Source: Pirellulales bacterium (GTDB lineage Bacteria; Planctomycetota; Planctomycetia; Pirellulales; JAICIG01). From it: 33,163 nucleotides of DNA. The position numbers and the translations under genes were made by a program. Below the pieces are notes generated by a model. The model saw only the letters and a list, made by a program, of their open reading frames with translations. It was not told where the DNA came from and ran no database searches. The stretch is from assembly GCA_035533075.1 (NCBI GenBank), contig DATLUO010000235.1, forward strand, positions 1 to 33,163, given 5' to 3'. Positions 1 through 9,313 of the stretch are shown piece after piece; the first letter of the stretch is position 1; every line of letters starts with the position of its first letter.

Positions 1-3000
1 GTCACGTTGGCGCTCTCGACCGGCTTGTTGAGATAAGCGAACAGGTCGGCGATCTCGTCCAACGTGAGCGAGTTCAGCAGCCCTTCGGGCATGGCCGACT
101 TCTTGCTCGGCGCGCTCTCGCTGATGTCGACTTCGTCGATCGTCACCTTTTCGCCGTTCGATTGCAGGACCGTCACCGCGCCGTCGCGCACCGCTGCCGC
201 CAGGCCGGTGTAGGTCATGCCGTCGTTGGTCACGATCGTCTTGCTGGCGTACTGGTCGGAAATCACCTGCGAGGGAAAGAGAATCGATTCCAGAATCTCC
301 TTCCGCTGAAAACGTTGGCTGAGCTTGGAGAGATCCGGCCCGACGCCCTCGCCGCGCCCGCCAAAGCGGTGACACTTGGCACACTGCGCCTTCTGAAATA
401 CCTTGGCCCCGTTGCCGGCGTCGCCCGACAGCCCTTCGGCGCTGGTCAGGTAGCCGACCAGCTCCTGGTAGCTCCATTGCGTGCCCGGCGCTTCTTCGGG
501 CAGCCGCGCGGGGGTCTGGTCGGGATACTTCTCTTCGAACCAGGCCTGCCAGGCCGCCAGCGCGGCGTCCCACGAGTCGCCCGGCTGCGAGACGTCGCTG
601 CCGGTCCACTTGCCCAACAGCTTGACGGCGACCGGGCCGCCGTTTTCGCCCAGCCGCAAGCCGCACAGGATCACCTGCCGCAACGGCTCGGGGTCGTCGG
701 TGACGCGATTGGCCGCAATGAGCTGATTGAGCACTTCTTGAGCGGCCACGCCTTCGACGATCGACAGCGACCGCAGCAGGTAGGGCCAGTTCTCGCCGGT
801 GGGCGACTGGGCCAGCCCCATCGCCAGGTCTTCGCGACGCTCCGGCCGCTCGTCGTATTGACGCCGCAGATGGGCCATGGCCCGCGGGTCGCGGCTGCGG
901 GCCAGCACCGCCACGATCGCGGTGCCCAGCCGCTTTGCCGACGGCGAATCGAGTTCGAGCAGCTTTTCGTCGAGCGCCATCAGCTCGCCGATCGTTTCTT
1001 CGCCCGGATCTTCGGGCAACGCGGCCAGCGCCCAAACGGCATGGTGCGGAAAGCGCGTGGCCTGAGCGATGACCGCGGCTTTCTCCTCATCGGAAAAATC
1101 GGCCACGAAATCGCGGGCAAAGTTGTCGATGTAGCCGGCGAAGCTGTGGCCGCCTTCGACCGCGTGGGCCTCTTCGTAGAACTCCAGCAGCTTCAGCTTT
1201 TGCTCGCTCGTCCAGCCATGTTTGAAAAACCGGGCGTAGGCGGCCAAGTATACGCGCTCTTCGATCGGCAGGTTGCGTTTCAGCTCCGACATCAGCCGGG
1301 GCACGACGCTGTCTTCCTGCAAATGAACCAGCAGCCGCAGCAGCTCGCGGTTGATGCGTTGCTCGCGGTCGAGCGGCTCGCGGGCCGGGAACTCGTCGGC
1401 GAGTTGCCGGCAGAGGTCGGGCACGTTGTCGCGGCGCAGGTGGCCGCGGTCAAGGCCAAGCTGCATCACCCGCAGCAGACCCACAAAATCGGGATCGCTC
1501 ACGTCGCCGTGCATGAAGTCGGCGGCCCGCGTCAACACCGCGTCGAGCACCTCGTCGGGCGGTTGCACGGCCAACAAGGCCGGTGCCCCGTGCAAGAAGG
1601 CCGTCAAGTTCTGAGCCTCGACGACATGCTGTTGCCATTGTTCGATCGGCAATTGCTGCAAGGCCCGCGCGGCAGACCAGGCCACCGAGCGATTGCCGTC
1701 GGCCAGCAGCCGGGCCAGCCCGTCGGCCGACGGATGGTAGCCGCCGCGCACCAGCGATTCGCAGGCGATGCGGCGCACGCGCGGCTCGGCGTCGCCCAAA
1801 AGTTCCGCCAGACGGGCCCCGGTCGATTCGTCGGTGTGAATGCCCATCAGGTAGGCCGCCTTGGCCCGCAGCTCGGCTTGCGAATCCTTCGACAGCGATG
1901 CGAGCAGCGTCGTCGTCGGGAAGGGGCCGACCAACTGCATCAGGTCCAGCGCTCGGGCGCGATCGGCCAGCGAGTAGCGGGGCGATTCGGCGACGGCGAC
2001 CAAGTGCCGGTCCCATTCGTCGCCGAGCTTCTGCTGCACGGTGGCAATCTTCTGCCGTGCCCAGGCGCTTTGCAACTGCGGCTGGCGGATGGCTTCCATG
2101 ATGCCGGTCAGCTTGGGCTGGAGCGGAACGCGGCCGGTCCAGACGATGCGATAGACGCCGCCTTCCGTCCCGCGGCCGCCCGTGCAGAAATAGAGCCAGC
2201 CCTCGGGTCCGACCGCCAGGTCGGTGGCGTTGAGCGGATGGCCTTCGAGAAAGACTTCGCTCTTGCCGGTGTAGGAACCTTCGCCGGGCGTGGTGCGGAC
2301 GGCGAGAATGCGGCCTTGCGACCAATCGCAGGCGAACAGCGCGTTGTGGTAGCGGGCCGGATACTGATGGTGATTGTAAAACGCGATTCCAGCCGGCGAG
2401 CCGCGCCCGGTGTCGACCACCGGACCGAGACTATCGACATAATAATCCGGCCACTTGGCCCAGCCGCTGCGCCAGCCGAACTCGGCGCCGGCGATCACGT
2501 GATTCACTCGCGTGGGACGATACCAGGGCAGGCCGACGTCCCACTCCATGTCCGCATCGTAGGTGAACAGCTCGCCCTCGCGATTGAAGGCGATGTCGTA
2601 GGGGTTGCGCAGGCCGCCGGCGAAGATCTGCACGAAGCTGCCGTCGATATTGGTGCGCAGCACGGCGCCGCCTGGGGCCTTGACGCCGGTCGCGTGCCCG
2701 TTGGCGTCTTCGTAACGGGGCTGCACCAGGTCGCCTTCGTAGTAGTGATGATAGGGACTGTTCGGCTCGTATTCGGTCTTGGGCGTGGCGTGGTTGCCGA
2801 TGACGAGATAGATCAGGCCGTCGGGTCCCAACACCGGCGAGTGGGCGCCGTGCTCGACGACCGACTGCTTGAAACCGACGAGCAGCTTCACGTCGTCGAT
2901 GGCGCCGTCCTGGTCTTCGTCGGTCAGCCGATAGAAGCCGCTGCCCTGCGGTCCCTCGCCGACGACAAACACCTGGCCGTTGAGCGCCAGAATCCCGTGG

Positions 3001-3791
3001 CTGCTCTTCACCTTCTCGCAATAAGTCGTGACCGTCTCCACCAGCCCGTCGTCGTCTTTGTCGACGATCAGCAACAGCGGGCCGCCTTCGCGCGAGGCGA
3101 TGATTTCGCCCCATTCGTTGAAGGTCATGGCGATCAGCGAACCGGCCTCGTCGGGGCCTATGACGGATTCGACGCGAAAATCGGCGCCCAACAGAAAGCG
3201 GCCGACCGCCCCGTTATCGACCGCGACCTGGCCGGCCCAGGGAGCGGCGGTGCCGAACGGCCCGAAGCCGCGGGCGGGCACCCAGCGCACGTCGTTGAAA
3301 TCGATCCGCTCCCAGCCGCGCACTTTTTTGAGGCTGGTTTTCCAGGTCGTATCGGACAACAGCCGTTGTTCGACGCCGCCGGGCGCCAGCAGCTTGAGGC
3401 GCACGGTCAGGCCCGCCGACGGGCCTTTCTTGTTGACCGCCTCGACGGCCACCACGTTGCGCCCGGCGACCAACTGTTCGCTGATATCGTAGACCTTCAT
3501 CAGCCGCCAATCGGCCCCCTGGCTGAAGTGCCGGCCGTTGACGAACAGCTCATACTGGTCGTCGCAGGCGATCTCCAGCGTGCCCTGATAGCCCTCGCTC
3601 AGCGTGAACGTTTTTCGGAAATAGCAAGGCCCGGCCGGCACCGCGTCTTTGGCATGAGCGGGCGACCAGATCCAGTTCGCTTCGGCGTTCTTGGCCGGCG
3701 GCGCGGCGAAGGCCCGTGTGGAAAATGCCGCAACGAAGATCAGCGTGGTACACAGCCGGACGACGGCACGCACGCGGGCAAGCACATCCAT
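1..3791 (-). CDS. PVC-type heme-binding CxxCH protein with beta-propeller and HEAT repeats (C-terminus cut by window edge)
   Basis: Read from the minus strand, the frame is open from ATG at 3791 to the window edge (1263 codons). Residues 1 to about 28 form a signal peptide ending in AFAAPP, so the protein is exported. Residues about 35-140 look like a galactose-binding-type beta domain (WIWSPAHAKD..., ELFVNGRHF). Residues about 180-555 form a propeller of the 'putative membrane-bound dehydrogenase' type (PYDIAFNREGELFTYDADME, NATDLAVGPEGWLYFCTGG). A long helical HEAT-like stretch follows (GARLAELLGDAEPRVRRIACESL). The C-terminal cytochrome-like domain carries C1137-A-K-C1140-H1141 and ends in LDEIADLFAYLNKP, the usual family end, so only a few residues are probably missing. 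By family knowledge this is a covalent-heme redox protein linked to sugar or alcohol oxidation; the substrate is unknown. A 1222-codon plus-strand ORF over the same region is an antisense artefact of GC bias. Confidence 0.93.
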   Translation of the reverse strand, partial: MDVLARVRAVVRLCTTLIFVAAFSTRAFAAPPAKNAEANWIWSPAHAKDAVPAGPCYFRKTFTLSEGYQGTLEIACDDQYELFVNGRHFSQGADWRLMKVYDISEQLVAGRNVVAVEAVNKKGPSAGLTVRLKLLAPGGVEQRLLSDTTWKTSLKKVRGWERIDFNDVRWVPARGFGPFGTAAPWAGQVAVDNGAVGRFLLGADFRVESVIGPDEAGSLIAMTFNEWGEIIASREGGPLLLIVDKDDDGLVETVTTYCEKVKSSHGILALNGQVFVVGEGPQGSGFYRLTDEDQDGAIDDVKLLVGFKQSVVEHGAHSPVLGPDGLIYLVIGNHATPKTEYEPNSPYHHYYEGDLVQPRYEDANGHATGVKAPGGAVLRTNIDGSFVQIFAGGLRNPYDIAFNREGELFTYDADMEWDVGLPWYRPTRVNHVIAGAEFGWRSGWAKWPDYYVDSLGPVVDTGRGSPAGIAFYNHHQYPARYHNALFACDWSQGRILAVRTTPGEGSYTGKSEVFLEGHPLNATDLAVGPEGWLYFCTGGRGTEGGVYRIVWTGRVPLQPKLTGIMEAIRQPQLQSAWARQKIATVQQKLGDEWDRHLVAVAESPRYSLADRARALDLMQLVGPFPTTTLLASLSKDSQAELRAKAAYLMGIHTDESTGARLAELLGDAEPRVRRIACESLVRGGYHPSADGLARLLADGNRSVAWSAARALQQLPIEQWQQHVVEAQNLTAFLHGAPALLAVQPPDEVLDAVLTRAADFMHGDVSDPDFVGLLRVMQLGLDRGHLRRDNVPDLCRQLADEFPAREPLDREQRINRELLRLLVHLQEDSVVPRLMSELKRNLPIEERVYLAAYARFFKHGWTSEQKLKLLEFYEEAHAVEGGHSFAGYIDNFARDFVADFSDEEKAAVIAQATRFPHHAVWALAALPEDPGEETIGELMALDEKLLELDSPSAKRLGTAIVAVLARSRDPRAMAHLRRQYDERPERREDLAMGLAQSPTGENWPYLLRSLSIVEGVAAQEVLNQLIAANRVTDDPEPLRQVILCGLRLGENGGPVAVKLLGKWTGSDVSQPGDSWDAALAAWQAWFEEKYPDQTPARLPEEAPGTQWSYQELVGYLTSAEGLSGDAGNGAKVFQKAQCAKCHRFGGRGEGVGPDLSKLSQRFQRKEILESILFPSQVISDQYASKTIVTNDGMTYTGLAAAVRDGAVTVLQSNGEKVTIDEVDISESAPSKKSAMPEGLLNSLTLDEIADLFAYLNKPVESANV

Positions 3792-3928
3792 GTTTCCGCT
3801 CGCGATAGGGGGACGATGACTGAAAATTGAGCCATAAGGTAGCGAGATTGGCGGGTCGGGGCAACGCGAGCTTGGCGGGCGTCGCAAATACTGTTGTGCC
3901 AAGGCCTTAGCCCAGGTCGTAACTGCGC

Positions 3929-4216
3929 CTTCACTCCCCGATCGTCATCGAGCGAAGGGTCGGCGACCTCAATCACGAGGAAGACTTGGTCGGCGCCGCG
4001 GGAGTCAGTGTCTGCCACTGGCTTCGCGATCCACGACATATCCGGCTGCGGAGAAATCGCCTGTTCGGGAAGACGAATTGGGCTTTGAATCTGAACGGTC
4101 ACCTTCGCCCGAAAGTCGGCGGTGCTCTGCGCCATAACCCAGTCGTTCGTCAGGACGTTGACCGCATCACGATGGGGATCGCCGATCGGGCTCATTTCAC
4201 GCAGCTCACCGTAGAA
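3929..4216 (-). pseudogene. Remnant of a Uma2-family (DUF820) restriction-endonuclease-like gene
   Basis: About 96 codons read as the middle of a Uma2-family protein: GELREMSPIGDPHRDAVN, then IQSPIRLPE, SPQPDMSWIAKP, then VFLVIEVADPSLDDDRGVK. These match the family's usual order, including the PD and E-V residues of its PD-(D/E)xK-like fold. The family start is missing upstream. After DRGVK the frame runs into unrelated sequence (AQLRPGLRPWHN...) where the family continues with about 60 more residues. Uma2 proteins are normally about 180-200 residues, so this is a 5'- and 3'-truncated relic. It lies between the 3' end of the PD40/toroid gene and the start of the heme protein, directly beside a hairpin repeat. 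Family assignment rests on motif recognition. Confidence 0.72.
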
Positions 4217-4235
4217 CGCCCAACGCCTTAAGACA

Positions 4236-4275
4236 TGGTGGGCCGGCGCTCGCAAGCTCGCTGGTCCCACCCTAC
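4236..4275. repeat. 40-nt GC-rich hairpin repeat, copy 1
   Basis: This 40-nt unit is repeated at 14558-14597 with one mismatch, same orientation. It folds on itself: GGTGGG pairs with CCCACC, and CCGGCG pairs (one G-T) with CGCTGG, around a loop of about 12 nt. It starts 20 nt past the stop codon of the minus-strand gene ending at 4296, a position compatible with 3'-end processing or termination. It resembles REP-type elements in size and shape. Confidence 0.85.
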
Positions 4276-4295
4276 ATACCAAGCGGAGTTGCCGT

Positions 4296-7200
4296 TCATT
4301 CCCACGACTGATAGAGCGGCAGATGGCGGTAATAGACCTCCAGCATCAACAGGCGAAGCGACGTGGCGTAGAGGCGTCCGCCCGATTGCTCCCACCCGTC
4401 GTGCGGATCCCAGGTGCCGGCCGTGTGCCCCTCCTTGATCTGCGACGATACGAGCAGGTCGCGGAGCCGCTCGTTCCAGGCCGTCCAATGGTCGCCTTGC
4501 AGGTGATACATCACCTGCGTGGCGTAGTACCAATAGTAGCTCGTCTCCTGGCCGGCCTGCGGCAGACGGTCGAGCAGGAACTTCGCGCCGGCCAAAAGCG
4601 CCGGGTCGTTGCGGCGGATGCCCAAAAACTGCCGGCAGAGGAGCCCTTCGGCCGTCATCGCCGGGCTGGATCCGGGGCCTTGGTAGCCGAAGGTGCCCAA
4701 CGCCTGCCCCGTGCCGGCCGACGCGTCGAGCCACTTGCTCGCCAGATCGAGCGCGGCCTTGGGAACGGTCAGCCCGGCCATCTCGCCGCTCTTCAAGGCC
4801 ATGACCTGCCAGCCGACGACCGACGTGTCGCCCGCCTCGCCCGGCTGATAACGCCAGCCGCCGGTGCCGGCATGCTGCGCGGCGACGATGAAATCGAGCG
4901 CCCGCTGGGCCGGCCCGCGCAGCCGTTCGTCCTGGCTCATGCCGTAGGCTTCGCAGAGCGCAATGGCGGCAATGCCGTGGCTATACATGAAAGCGTTCGA
5001 GGCCCCGTCGACAAACAGGTTGCCATCGGGCTTTTGCCGGCCGATGAGCCACTCCACCGCCCGCGCGACGGTGGGCCGATAGTCGCCCGCAAGCTGCGTG
5101 TGCCCGGCGGCCAGAAACGGCAGCAGCCCAAGACCGGTGGCCGCGGCGTCGCTGACGGTGTTGCCCGCTCCACTCGTGGCGGGCAGTTTCTTTTCCGGCG
5201 GATCGAGCTGGTGCAGGCTCCAATGGCCGTCGGTGTGCTGGTGCTCGGCCAGCCAGACGAGACCGCGCTTGACCGCCTCTTCGGTCTGCTGGTTGCCGCC
5301 CACCAGGTCGATGAACTCGCGCCGCGTGTCGCCCTGCCGCAGGGCAAACATGGCCCGCATGCCGACGTTGTCATCGGCAACCGCCACCGGCATGGCACGG
5401 GCGGCGGCACGCTGTAACTGCGTGGCCAACGGGCTGAGCGAAGGCGGCGCCTCGACGGCCTGCTCGGCCAACGTTCCCACGACCGTCCCCTTCTTGCCCG
5501 CCAGCCGCGGGCCGCCGGCTTCGAGCATTTCGTCGATCGGCCGCGGCACGCTCGGCGGCGCCGCTGGCGACATGACCGTGGCTGGAGCAATGGCCTTTTC
5601 CGGCGTCGCATCGACTCGCGTCAGGTTCGGCGGTGGTTCATCCGGCAGTTTCGCCGGCAGCTTTGCCAGAGCGACTTCGCGCGGCACGTCGATCTTCGCT
5701 GGCTGTGTGGATTGCGGCTCGGCCGGCACCGACTTGATTTGCCGGATCGTGACTGCCACGCGCGTCGATGCTGGCATGGCCTCGTCGGCTGACAGCTTTG
5801 GAGGCGCGATGACAGTAACTGCCGAAATGACTTCGGGCCGCTCGCGTTCCAGCACCTGCTTTTCCGCTGCCTTTTCGACCGTCGCGAGTGGGACGACTTC
5901 CGGATCGAGCTGCGCTGCCGACAGCATCGTATCGGCGCGGCGCGGCGGCAGCGCGACGACCGAAGCCGAGCCGTCTGTGGGCTCGGCGTACGCGGGCTGC
6001 GTCGCGACCGGCCCCTTCACCGGCCCCGGCAGTGGTTGCTCCGTCGCCGGCGCATCGCGGATCGTCATCAGGGCAGACGCGGCGCGCTCGAGCTCGACCT
6101 GCTTTTGAATTGCTTGCTCCTGGGGCGATGCGACCTTCGGCGGCGGCCCGGCCACTTGGGGATCGATTTGTGCCACCCGCACCGTCGCTTCAAGACGGCG
6201 CTCGACCTCCGCCGCCGCGTTCGACGCGGCTCTTGGAGGCGGCACAAAAATGACGCGGTCGGCGGGCAGGCGCCGCGCCAACTCGACGGGCAGCGTCGGC
6301 GCCGGCGTGTCGGCGTGTAGCGGGATATTCGTTGGCGCCGTCACCCGGCGTTCCACCGGCGGCACGAAGGTCGCCTCCACGCTCTTGAGATCGGCCACCT
6401 TCTCATAGACTTGCTCGCCGGGCAAGTGCGATTGGTGCAGGTTGTCGTCGAATAGTTCCGCTGCGCTGGTGACGCGAATCTCTTCGATCCGCTTCACGAT
6501 CTCCTGGCTGAGAGGCACCAGAAACATCAGCCACAACACGACCGCGTGCAACAGCAGACTGGCGGCCAGGAAACGGGCCATCGACGCCCGCCGCCGCACC
6601 CAGCCGGCCGAGAAGTAGACGACCGCGATCAGGGCCACCAGTGCGGCGGTCGCCAACAGCGCTTTCCACCACACGGCCCGCAGCGCTTGCCAGCGGCTGG
6701 TGTCCCAGACGGCAATCCGTTCGACTTCGGCCAGGCGGCTTTGATAGATCGAGGCCGAGCGGCCTTCGCTTCTGGCGAACGTGACGCGCAGCCCGTCAGG
6801 CGAAACCGCCGGATCGGTTTCATCCGCCACCGTGTTGATGCCCTGCCCCAGGCTCTCGACAGCGGCAGCATCGTCGTGCAATCGCAGGCGATAAAGATCG
6901 AAGTCTTTCTCGCCGCGGCGGTGCTGACGGTCGGAGCTGAAGTAGAGCACCGCACCGTCTTCGGCCAGGCACGGCGAGCGTTCGTTGACGGGCGAATTTG
7001 CCCGGACGAGCGGGGCGGCTTCGGACCATGCTCGATTGCTGGCTGTTCGGCGAGCGACGAACAGATCGGTCGTTGCTGTTTGCGTCCCGCGGTCGGAGGC
7101 GAAGTAAAGCTGCCGGCCGTCGGCGGCCAGCGCCGGATCGTATTCATTGGCCGGCGTGTTGACGGCATCACCCAGGTTCTTGGGCACGCCCCAGCCGGAT

Positions 7201-7673
7201 GCCCGTCGCTGGGAGACGTAGATATCGAACCCACCCTTGCCGCCGCGGCGGTTCGAGGCCAGATAAAGCTGCTTGCCATCGGCACTGACGGCCACACCGT
7301 TTTCGTCCCACGGCGTATTGAGTTCGGTGACGGCCGCGGCCGGTTGCCAGCGGCCGTTCTGCCAATGCGAGCGGTAGATGTCGGCATCGCCCTCCGCTCG
7401 CCGCACGGTGAGGTAGAGCGTCGCTCCATCGTCGGCCAGGCTGGGATGGCTGACCTCGTCGGGCGGACTGCGCGGCGGCAGCAAGTCGCTGAGCGCTTCG
7501 CCTGGCTGCCAGGCGAACAGCCGCATGGGTGCGGCGTCATCGAGCAGCCAGCGCTCTCGGCCGTCGAGCGTGACCAGCGCGTCGGTCCTTCGCGGCCGCG
7601 CCCAAATCGCCAGCGCGATCACCGCCCCGCAGGCGAGCCACAGCGGCCAGTGGCGAAGTCGAGGGCGAGGCAT
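4296..7673 (-). CDS. Membrane protein: PD40 propeller, TonB/TolA-like SxxxH helix, Pro-rich spacer, squalene-cyclase-like alpha/alpha domain
   Basis: Encodes 1125 residues. TM1 (about 9-25) anchors the N-terminus. Residues about 55-320 hold four or five PD40/WD40-like repeats (SADGKQLYLASNRRGG, AADGRQLYFASDRG, AEDGAVLYFSSDRQ, SPDGLRVTFARSEG). TM2 lies at about 337-358, then a positive RRRASMAR loop, then TM3 (about 368-388). TM3 contains S372-LLL-H376, the SxxxH pattern of TonB and TolA helices. Residues about 400-770 are a Pro/Ala-rich, low-complexity spacer. Residues about 810-1125 are a prenyltransferase/squalene-oxidase-type repeat domain (GLVWLAEHQHTDGHWSL, AVEWLIGRQKPDGN, ALDFIVAAQHAGTGGWRY). 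Inferred topology puts the PD40 and toroid domains outside the cytoplasm. The function is unknown; a terpene cyclase role is unlikely because no DxDD motif was seen. Confidence 0.9.
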   Translation of the reverse strand: MPRPRLRHWPLWLACGAVIALAIWARPRRTDALVTLDGRERWLLDDAAPMRLFAWQPGEALSDLLPPRSPPDEVSHPSLADDGATLYLTVRRAEGDADIYRSHWQNGRWQPAAAVTELNTPWDENGVAVSADGKQLYLASNRRGGKGGFDIYVSQRRASGWGVPKNLGDAVNTPANEYDPALAADGRQLYFASDRGTQTATTDLFVARRTASNRAWSEAAPLVRANSPVNERSPCLAEDGAVLYFSSDRQHRRGEKDFDLYRLRLHDDAAAVESLGQGINTVADETDPAVSPDGLRVTFARSEGRSASIYQSRLAEVERIAVWDTSRWQALRAVWWKALLATAALVALIAVVYFSAGWVRRRASMARFLAASLLLHAVVLWLMFLVPLSQEIVKRIEEIRVTSAAELFDDNLHQSHLPGEQVYEKVADLKSVEATFVPPVERRVTAPTNIPLHADTPAPTLPVELARRLPADRVIFVPPPRAASNAAAEVERRLEATVRVAQIDPQVAGPPPKVASPQEQAIQKQVELERAASALMTIRDAPATEQPLPGPVKGPVATQPAYAEPTDGSASVVALPPRRADTMLSAAQLDPEVVPLATVEKAAEKQVLERERPEVISAVTVIAPPKLSADEAMPASTRVAVTIRQIKSVPAEPQSTQPAKIDVPREVALAKLPAKLPDEPPPNLTRVDATPEKAIAPATVMSPAAPPSVPRPIDEMLEAGGPRLAGKKGTVVGTLAEQAVEAPPSLSPLATQLQRAAARAMPVAVADDNVGMRAMFALRQGDTRREFIDLVGGNQQTEEAVKRGLVWLAEHQHTDGHWSLHQLDPPEKKLPATSGAGNTVSDAAATGLGLLPFLAAGHTQLAGDYRPTVARAVEWLIGRQKPDGNLFVDGASNAFMYSHGIAAIALCEAYGMSQDERLRGPAQRALDFIVAAQHAGTGGWRYQPGEAGDTSVVGWQVMALKSGEMAGLTVPKAALDLASKWLDASAGTGQALGTFGYQGPGSSPAMTAEGLLCRQFLGIRRNDPALLAGAKFLLDRLPQAGQETSYYWYYATQVMYHLQGDHWTAWNERLRDLLVSSQIKEGHTAGTWDPHDGWEQSGGRLYATSLRLLMLEVYYRHLPLYQSWE

Positions 7674-7848
7674 TTTTCAGGGCCGGGGTTGAGAGATCCA
7701 TTGGTGGCTGGCTCAGAGCCTGGGCCGCCATCGTTGCATAAAGAATACTCTTAGCGAAGCGATTCCGGCTATATGGAGCAGCGTCACGAGAGCCAGGCAT
7801 GCCGGCCTACCGTGATCGGCGGATCCAACGCGGGCGGTGGCCCACCTC

Positions 7849-7879
7849 TTGACCCGCCGCGCGCGGCGGCATCTATTAA
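7849..7879 (+). promoter_or_regulatory. Candidate promoter for the DUF1501 gene with a palindromic spacer
   Basis: TTGACC at 7849-7854 and TATTAA at 7874-7879 are 19 nt apart, slightly wide for sigma-70. The spacer region holds a perfect 16-bp palindrome, CCGCCGCGCGCGGCGG, at 7854-7869, a possible operator. The DUF1501 start codon is 48 nt downstream. The hexamers are reasonable, but GC-rich palindromes arise easily by chance here. Confidence 0.35.
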
Positions 7880-7927
7880 CACACGTTGATGCGTTGACGC
7901 ACGAAGCACAGACCATCGGAGACATGA

Positions 7928-9313
7928 ATGCGAACATCGGGTGCGAAACTCAGCCGGCGGGAACTGATTGAAGTCGGCTTCTCGTCCGCGTTGGGAGCGG
8001 GAATCGCCGCCTTGCCGCGGCAGCCCGTGGGAGCCGCGGAGTTGCCTCGCGCCAAGTCGGTACTGTTTCTGTTCCTGTTCGGCGGCCCGAGCCATCTTGA
8101 CACCTTCGATCCCAAACCGGAGGCGCCGGCGGAAGTTCGCGGAGAATTCCAGACGATTGATACGGCCGTCAGCGGCACGCGAATCTGCGAGCACCTGCCG
8201 ATGTTCGCCCAACGCATGAACCGCTGGGCGCTGGTCCGCTCGATGACCTGCAATCCCAGCTTTGGCGACCATCGTTTGGCGGTGCATGGCTTGCTGGGAG
8301 GCATCGACGAGTTGCCCGCCGGCGCTGGACTGGCGGCCTCGCGGCGCGATTGGCCCTCGTGGTGCGCGGGCGTGGAATTTGCCCGCCGCGGCGGCGACGG
8401 TCTACCGGCCAGCGTCGTGTTGCCCGGCGAAGTGGTCGATCCGGGCACGGGACTCTATCCGGGGCAAAGCGGCGGTTTGCTGGGACCGCAATGCGATCCT
8501 TATCAGGTCCGCGACAACCCGGCCGATCCGAAGTATCTGGTCGACGCCAGCCTGCGGATGCCGCCCGGACTGACGATCGAACGGATGGCGTCGAAGCAGT
8601 CGCTGCTGGCCGATCTTCAGCGGCAACAGTCGGCGCTGGCGGCGGCGCTGGAAGCCGGCGCTTACGAGAACCGGCGCCGCGAAGCCTTCCGCGTGTTGAC
8701 CAGCGGCCGCTTGTCGCAGGCGCTGGATGTGTCGCAGGAACCGCCGGCGGTTCGCGACCGTTACGGCCGGCACGTGTTTGGCCAGTCGATGCTGATGGCG
8801 CGGCGGCTGATTGAGGCCGGCGTGCCGATCGTGCAGGCCAACATCAGCTATCAGGCCCTCTGGGACACGCACTACAACAACTTCGTCGCCTTGCGCGGTC
8901 TGCTGCCGCACCTCGACCGCGCGGCCTCGAATTTGATCGACGACATGCAGGCCAGCGGGCTGCTCGACGAGACGCTGGTGGTGATGATGGGCGAATTCGG
9001 CCGCACGCCGAAGCTGGCGATGCCCAACGGATCGGTCTCGTTCTTCACCAGTCCCGGCCGCGACCACTGGATGACGTGTTTTTTTGGCCTGTTTGCGGGC
9101 GCGGGAGTTCGCGGCGGCCAGGTCATCGGCCGCTCCGACGCGGTCGGCGGCTGGCCGGTGACGCTTCCCTATCGCCATTCCGACGTTGCCGCCACGGTCT
9201 ACTCGGCCCTGGGTATCGATCCCGCGCTGGAAATACACGGTCCCCAGGGACGTCCCTTGCGTCTCAACAGCGGCCGCGTGATGGAGGCCTTGTACACGGG
9301 ACGGGAAGCTTGA
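7928..9313 (+). CDS. DUF1501 (sulfatase-like clan) protein with Tat signal
   Basis: Encodes 461 residues. The N-terminus has a twin-arginine motif (SRRELIEVG) and a hydrophobic stretch ending in VGAAELP, indicating folded export. The next segment, VLFLFLFGGPSHLDTFDPKP, is the typical start of DUF1501 proteins, which belong to the alkaline-phosphatase/sulfatase superfamily. Further family landmarks are ICEHLPMFA, YGRHVFGQSMLMARRLIEAG and MMGEFGRTPK, with GRDHW before the end. The length is normal for the family. A GGAG about 8 nt upstream supports the ATG at 7928 over an out-of-frame ATG at 7924. In planctomycetes these genes are usually paired with a DUF1549/DUF1553 cytochrome partner; none is adjacent here. 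The substrate is unknown. Confidence 0.95.
   Translation: MRTSGAKLSRRELIEVGFSSALGAGIAALPRQPVGAAELPRAKSVLFLFLFGGPSHLDTFDPKPEAPAEVRGEFQTIDTAVSGTRICEHLPMFAQRMNRWALVRSMTCNPSFGDHRLAVHGLLGGIDELPAGAGLAASRRDWPSWCAGVEFARRGGDGLPASVVLPGEVVDPGTGLYPGQSGGLLGPQCDPYQVRDNPADPKYLVDASLRMPPGLTIERMASKQSLLADLQRQQSALAAALEAGAYENRRREAFRVLTSGRLSQALDVSQEPPAVRDRYGRHVFGQSMLMARRLIEAGVPIVQANISYQALWDTHYNNFVALRGLLPHLDRAASNLIDDMQASGLLDETLVVMMGEFGRTPKLAMPNGSVSFFTSPGRDHWMTCFFGLFAGAGVRGGQVIGRSDAVGGWPVTLPYRHSDVAATVYSALGIDPALEIHGPQGRPLRLNSGRVMEALYTGREA

Noticed and set aside
162-3830. 1222-codon plus-strand ORF opposite the heme protein
   Set aside because: The minus strand gives a recognisable signal peptide, propeller, HEAT and CxxCH domain; the plus reading is arginine/glutamine-rich antisense translation caused by GC-rich third positions.
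4296-5300. Terpene cyclase activity for the toroid domain
   Set aside because: No DxDD or QW-motif catalytic set was visible; the repeats fit a general alpha/alpha toroid.
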